Of a stretch of DNA of 64,000 nucleotides, positions 61,192-64,000 are shown piece by piece. Origin of the DNA: Neobacillus driksii (lineage in GTDB: Bacteria; Bacillota; Bacilli; Bacillales; Cytobacillaceae); assembly GCF_013409995.1 (NCBI RefSeq), contig NZ_JACCBX010000009.1, positions 62,001 to 126,000 of the forward strand, given 5' to 3'. Position numbers and translations under genes: made by a program. Below the pieces are notes generated by a model, which saw only the letters and a list, made by a program, of their open reading frames with translations, searched no databases and was not told the origin of the DNA. Position 1 is the stretch's first letter. Every line of letters starts with the position of its first letter.

Positions 61192-62058
61192 TTGGAATTC
61201 ATTCATGTGACAAGCAACAACCGCGAACAAACTCTTTTACGAACAAAGCCCTGTGTGATGGCTCTAGGATTTTTTGATGGAGTTCATTTAGGTCATCAGC
61301 AGGTGATAAAAGAGGCTAAAAGGGCTGCGGAAGAGCAAGAACTCCCTTTGGTGATTATGAGTTTTTTCCCTCATCCGAAAGAGGTCCTATCAAATGGGAA
61401 GAAAATCATCCCTTATCTCATGCCGATAAACGAAAAACGAAGAATCTTTGAAGAGTTAGGAGCAGATTATTTTTATTTGATTCAGTTTACGAAGGAATTT
61501 GCTGGGTTATCTCCAAGGGAATTTGTTCAAACCTATCTTTTAGACTTTGGAGCAAAACAGGTGGCAGCTGGTTTTGACTTTACATATGGACACCGGGGAG
61601 AAGGCAATATGGGTACCTTGAAAAGCGATTCAGATGGAAAAATTGAGGGAATCAAGGTGGATAAAATAGAGTGTGAAGGGGAAAAAATCAGTTCTACGCT
61701 CATTCGAAATCTGGTTTTGGCTGGTGAAATGGAAAGAATCGCTTCATATCTAGGGAATGATTATCAAATTGAGGGCAGAATTGTATTCCGTAAAAAACAT
61801 GTAGAGGTAGTACTCCATCCTTATTATTTGATGCCAGCTTCAGGCTGGTATGAAGTCACCGTAAACCTTCACCAGGAGACGACCACGCAAATCGCGGTCG
61901 TTCAAGACGGAAGGCTTACTTTACTACAAGGGCAATGGTTTCCTTTTTATGAATGGGAAAGTGTTCGACTTTCTTGGAAGAAACGATTGCCTAAAGGGTT
62001 TGTTCACGAAGAGGTTTCAAGACAAGTCTATTTAAGCTCCTCTTTAGTGGGTCTATGA
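61192..62058 (+). CDS. FAD-synthetase-like protein, RibF N-terminal type (module 3)
   Basis: The start is TTG 61192 (MEFIHVTSNN), because GGAGGG lies 7 bases upstream; ATG 61177 overlaps that SD. The 288-residue protein has FMN adenylyltransferase motifs: LGFFDGVHLGHQQVI near 27-41, SFFPHPKEVL near 58-67, FAGLSPREFVQTYL near 98-111, GFDFTYGHRGEGNMGTL near 122-138, and ISSTLIRNLV near 157-166. The C-terminal part has the size and GWYEVTV strand of a riboflavin-kinase barrel but no PTAN motif, so kinase activity is doubtful. It is a stand-alone homologue of the first half of the 42117 fusion. The chromosome will have a true ribF elsewhere; this copy likely raises FAD supply for the hydroxylase. 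Confidence 0.8.
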   Translation: MEFIHVTSNNREQTLLRTKPCVMALGFFDGVHLGHQQVIKEAKRAAEEQELPLVIMSFFPHPKEVLSNGKKIIPYLMPINEKRRIFEELGADYFYLIQFTKEFAGLSPREFVQTYLLDFGAKQVAAGFDFTYGHRGEGNMGTLKSDSDGKIEGIKVDKIECEGEKISSTLIRNLVLAGEMERIASYLGNDYQIEGRIVFRKKHVEVVLHPYYLMPASGWYEVTVNLHQETTTQIAVVQDGRLTLLQGQWFPFYEWESVRLSWKKRLPKGFVHEEVSRQVYLSSSLVGL

Positions 62059-62064
62059 GGGAAC

Positions 62065-62835
62065 TTATCTTTTCCAGTAACCAAGTCTCTCAGAAATTAA
62101 ATTTCCGGAAGTGATCAATTCACTCGCAAAATACTGAATTCGTTGTTTGGAAATTCGTGGACTAGGTCCTACTAGATTAATAGCAGCAATGACTTTTCCG
62201 GTATGGTCTCTAACAGGTGCGGACACAGATGTCCGTCCAATGGTATATTCATCGACACTAACGGAATAGCCGTTCTTTAAGATTGTTTTCAATTCTTCCT
62301 TGAACACATCTGGATCTGTGATGGTCTTCGGTGTGATGGGAATGAGTCCATTTTGAATCACTAGATCGACCAAGTAGTTTCCACTATGGGCAAGAAGAAG
62401 TTTTCCTGAACTTGTACAGTGAGCATAATTATGTAATCCCAAGTGAGATGGTACTTTATTGGAGGTTTTACTTTCGACTTTGTCTAAATAGACCACATGA
62501 TTTCCATCTAAGATTGCCAGATGGGCGGTTTCCCCGCATTTATTGGCAAGGTCGGTTAGAATCGGATGTGATTCTGTATGCAGATCGATGTTGCCTAGGA
62601 CAATGGAGCTCAATTCAACAACGGAGAGACCTAACTGAAATTTATTGGTCTCTTTATTTTTTTGTACTAAACCTTCGGATGCAAGTGTTGTAAGTATTCT
62701 TTGGACACTGCTTTTTCCTAATCCAAGCTCATTCGCTAGCTCACGTACCCCTTTTTGTGGTTGATTCATTTTAAAAGCACGCAGGATTCTAATTGCATTT
62801 TTTACAGAAGAGAGCAGCTTTTCTTGTTCTTGCAT
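62065..62835 (-). CDS. IclR-family transcriptional regulator (module 3)
   Basis: Start ATG 62835 (MQEQEKLLSSVKNAIRILRAF) has TTTGGAGGAAAATAAG upstream; a longer in-frame reading to 63003 crosses the leader hairpin and lacks an SD. The 256-residue protein has an IclR winged helix (about 8-70, QKGVRELANELGLGKSSVQRIL) and the IclR effector domain (about 80-250), with the usual HCTSSGKLLLAH near 145-156 and GYSVSVDEYTIGRTSVSAPV near 190-210. IclR proteins often control aromatic-acid pathways (PcaR, PobR, HmgR). It is convergent with the FAD-synthetase gene (stops 6 bases apart) and divergent from the second dioxygenase at 63087, whose promoter it probably shares and controls. Confidence 0.9.
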   Translation of the reverse strand: MQEQEKLLSSVKNAIRILRAFKMNQPQKGVRELANELGLGKSSVQRILTTLASEGLVQKNKETNKFQLGLSVVELSSIVLGNIDLHTESHPILTDLANKCGETAHLAILDGNHVVYLDKVESKTSNKVPSHLGLHNYAHCTSSGKLLLAHSGNYLVDLVIQNGLIPITPKTITDPDVFKEELKTILKNGYSVSVDEYTIGRTSVSAPVRDHTGKVIAAINLVGPSPRISKQRIQYFASELITSGNLISERLGYWKR

Positions 62836-62878
62836 CTTATTTTCCTCCAAATAGTAAAAATTATATAAAAATTCAGAA

Positions 62879-62901
62879 AGTGTCCCGCATAAAGGGACAC
62901 T
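62879..62901. promoter_or_regulatory. Perfect 8-bp inverted repeat in the iclR leader
   Basis: AGTGTCCC (62879-62886) and GGGACACT (62894-62901) around GCATAAA. It can be an operator of the IclR dimer or an mRNA hairpin before iclR. Confidence 0.55.
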
Positions 62902-63086
62902 GTCATTGTGAGCATCGTACCAACCCTTTAAGATTGAAGCATACATCAGGTTTTCGACAAATGAAGAAGAATTTGGTACCGAATATAATGAAAACGGTAT
63001 CACTATTCAGTATATTTCGTCAATATAGTTTGTTCATGTTTTACAAAACTAAAAAAATTAAAAAGGGAATTTTAGGAGGAACGGAC

Positions 63087-64000
63087 ATGACTATTTTTAA
63101 AGAACCAATTTTTGATGTAGCACAACTCGCACACGTGGAGATTCTTTCTCCAAAACTAGAACAATCTGTTGAATTTTTTACTAGATTTCTTGGAATGGAA
63201 GTAACGGCTCGTTCTGGAGGTTCCGTTTATCTTCGTGCTTATGAGGATTTTTACCATAATACATTAATAATCACTGAATCAAAACAAGCAGGGGTTGGTC
63301 ATGTTGCCTGGCGTGCAACATCCCCTCAAGCACTACAGCGCCGAGTAGAAGAAATTGAAAAAACAGGCTTAGGCAAAGGCTGGATTGACGGAGATATCGG
63401 TCATGGAAAAGCATATCAGTTTACTACACCTGATGGTCATTTAATGGAAATTCTTTGGGAAGTCGAATATTACAATGTTTCAGAAGAGCAGCGCTCAAAA
63501 CTATTAAACCGCCCATCTAAACGTCCAGATCGTGGTGTACCGGTTCGCCGCTTGGATCATATCAATCTTATGACTTCCAATCCTGGAACCGATACGGACT
63601 TTTTAATCGACAAACTCGGTTTCCGTTTAAGAGAGCAAATTCAAGATAACGGACATGTGCTTGGAAGCTGGATCAGTGTCTCCAATCTAGTTCATGAAAT
63701 TGCCTATATGCAAGAGCCAAATGGCGTGAAAGGAAAACTGCACCATCTTTGCTACTGGTATGGCATTCCGCAAAACCTTTATGACGTGGCTGATCTGCTT
63801 AAAGATCATGATTTTAAGATCGAAGTTCCACCTAATAAGCATGGTGTTTCCCAAGCATTCTGTATGTATGTGATTGAACCAGGAGGCAACCGCATCGAAT
63901 TGTTCGGAGATGCAGGCTATATCATTACCGATCCAGCTTGGAAACCAGTGATTTGGGACATGAAAGACGTTCCGGGCAACGGCGATACTTGGATTGGGAC
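63087..64000 (+). CDS. Extradiol dioxygenase, module 3, copy 2 (cut by the window end)
   Basis: ATG 63087 follows TTAGGAGGAACGG. 304 codons are present with no stop before the edge; the family length suggests about 25 more. Active-site residues match the 60141 copy: RLDHINL, NLVHEIAY, KLHHLCYW, YVIEPGGNRIELF. By eye about one residue in ten differs, mostly in the N-terminal domain (TARSGGS for AARSEKS) and on the surface. It is separated from copy 1 by the FAD-synthetase and iclR genes and has its own promoter region, so it probably starts another operon under IclR control. Confidence 0.92.
   Translation, partial: MTIFKEPIFDVAQLAHVEILSPKLEQSVEFFTRFLGMEVTARSGGSVYLRAYEDFYHNTLIITESKQAGVGHVAWRATSPQALQRRVEEIEKTGLGKGWIDGDIGHGKAYQFTTPDGHLMEILWEVEYYNVSEEQRSKLLNRPSKRPDRGVPVRRLDHINLMTSNPGTDTDFLIDKLGFRLREQIQDNGHVLGSWISVSNLVHEIAYMQEPNGVKGKLHHLCYWYGIPQNLYDVADLLKDHDFKIEVPPNKHGVSQAFCMYVIEPGGNRIELFGDAGYIITDPAWKPVIWDMKDVPGNGDTWIG

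Overview
The window looks like chromosome of a low-GC, endospore-forming Bacillaceae bacterium (Bacillus, Neobacillus or a close relative). Shine-Dalgarno sites are strong (AGGAGG), TTG and GTG starts are used, and there are a gerA-type spore germination operon, a broken Spo0E-type gene, cre-like CcpA sites and a YhcR-type secreted nuclease. No phage genes, transposases, tRNAs, rRNAs or CRISPR arrays were seen.

Layout. 0-11.5 kb: a GH43 glycosidase, two small membrane proteins, a secreted multidomain GH43 arabinanase-like enzyme, a 14-helix drug exporter and a large secreted nuclease/5'-nucleotidase. 11.5-20.6 kb: aromatic module 1, with a divergent regulator (XylR_N/V4R sensor on a PucR-type output), meta-cleavage product hydrolase, MFS transporter, extradiol dioxygenase, acyl-CoA-dehydrogenase-fold flavin monooxygenase, a second MFS, flavin reductase, and a decayed FAD-synthetase/hydratase relic. 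20.6-32.4 kb: a small coat-like protein, gerA-gerB-gerC on the minus strand with a sigma-G-like promoter, a second mraY, an XRE/TPR regulator and a secreted subtilase ending in a dockerin-like module. 32.6-43.8 kb: aromatic module 2, with regulator, a spo0E relic, a phytoene-desaturase-like oxidoreductase flanked by direct repeats, a small membrane protein, oxygenase, extradiol dioxygenase, hydrolase, flavin reductase, and an in-frame fusion of an FAD-synthetase-like protein to a 2-hydroxypentadienoate-type hydratase. 44-54.7 kb: a fructosamine (Amadori product) operon resembling frl, with GntR/UTRA regulator, sugar kinase, ABC importer, FrlC-like epimerase, a frameshifted MFS gene and three tandem SIS deglycases. 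TGGTATATACCA operators lie at three places and a perfect cre lies in the leader. 54.7-64 kb: aromatic module 3, with a hydratase relic, an inserted membrane gene, regulator, HpaB-type monooxygenase, flavin reductase, extradiol dioxygenase, a stand-alone FAD-synthetase-like protein, an IclR regulator and a second, nearly identical extradiol dioxygenase cut by the window edge.

How it fits together. Each aromatic module pairs a two-component flavin monooxygenase (phenol to catechol) with an extradiol ring-cleavage enzyme. Modules 1 and 2 add a C-C hydrolase for the ring-fission product. Modules 2 and 3 add an FAD-making enzyme, and module 1 keeps its remains. The three modules appear to derive from one ancestral cassette by duplication, swapping of parts and decay. 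The later meta-pathway steps (aldolase, acetaldehyde dehydrogenase) are not in the window. The most novel-looking feature is a catabolic cassette carrying its own FAD-synthetase paralogue, fused to the hydratase in one copy, under regulators that put a DmpR/XylR-like sensor on a PucR-like DNA-binding end.
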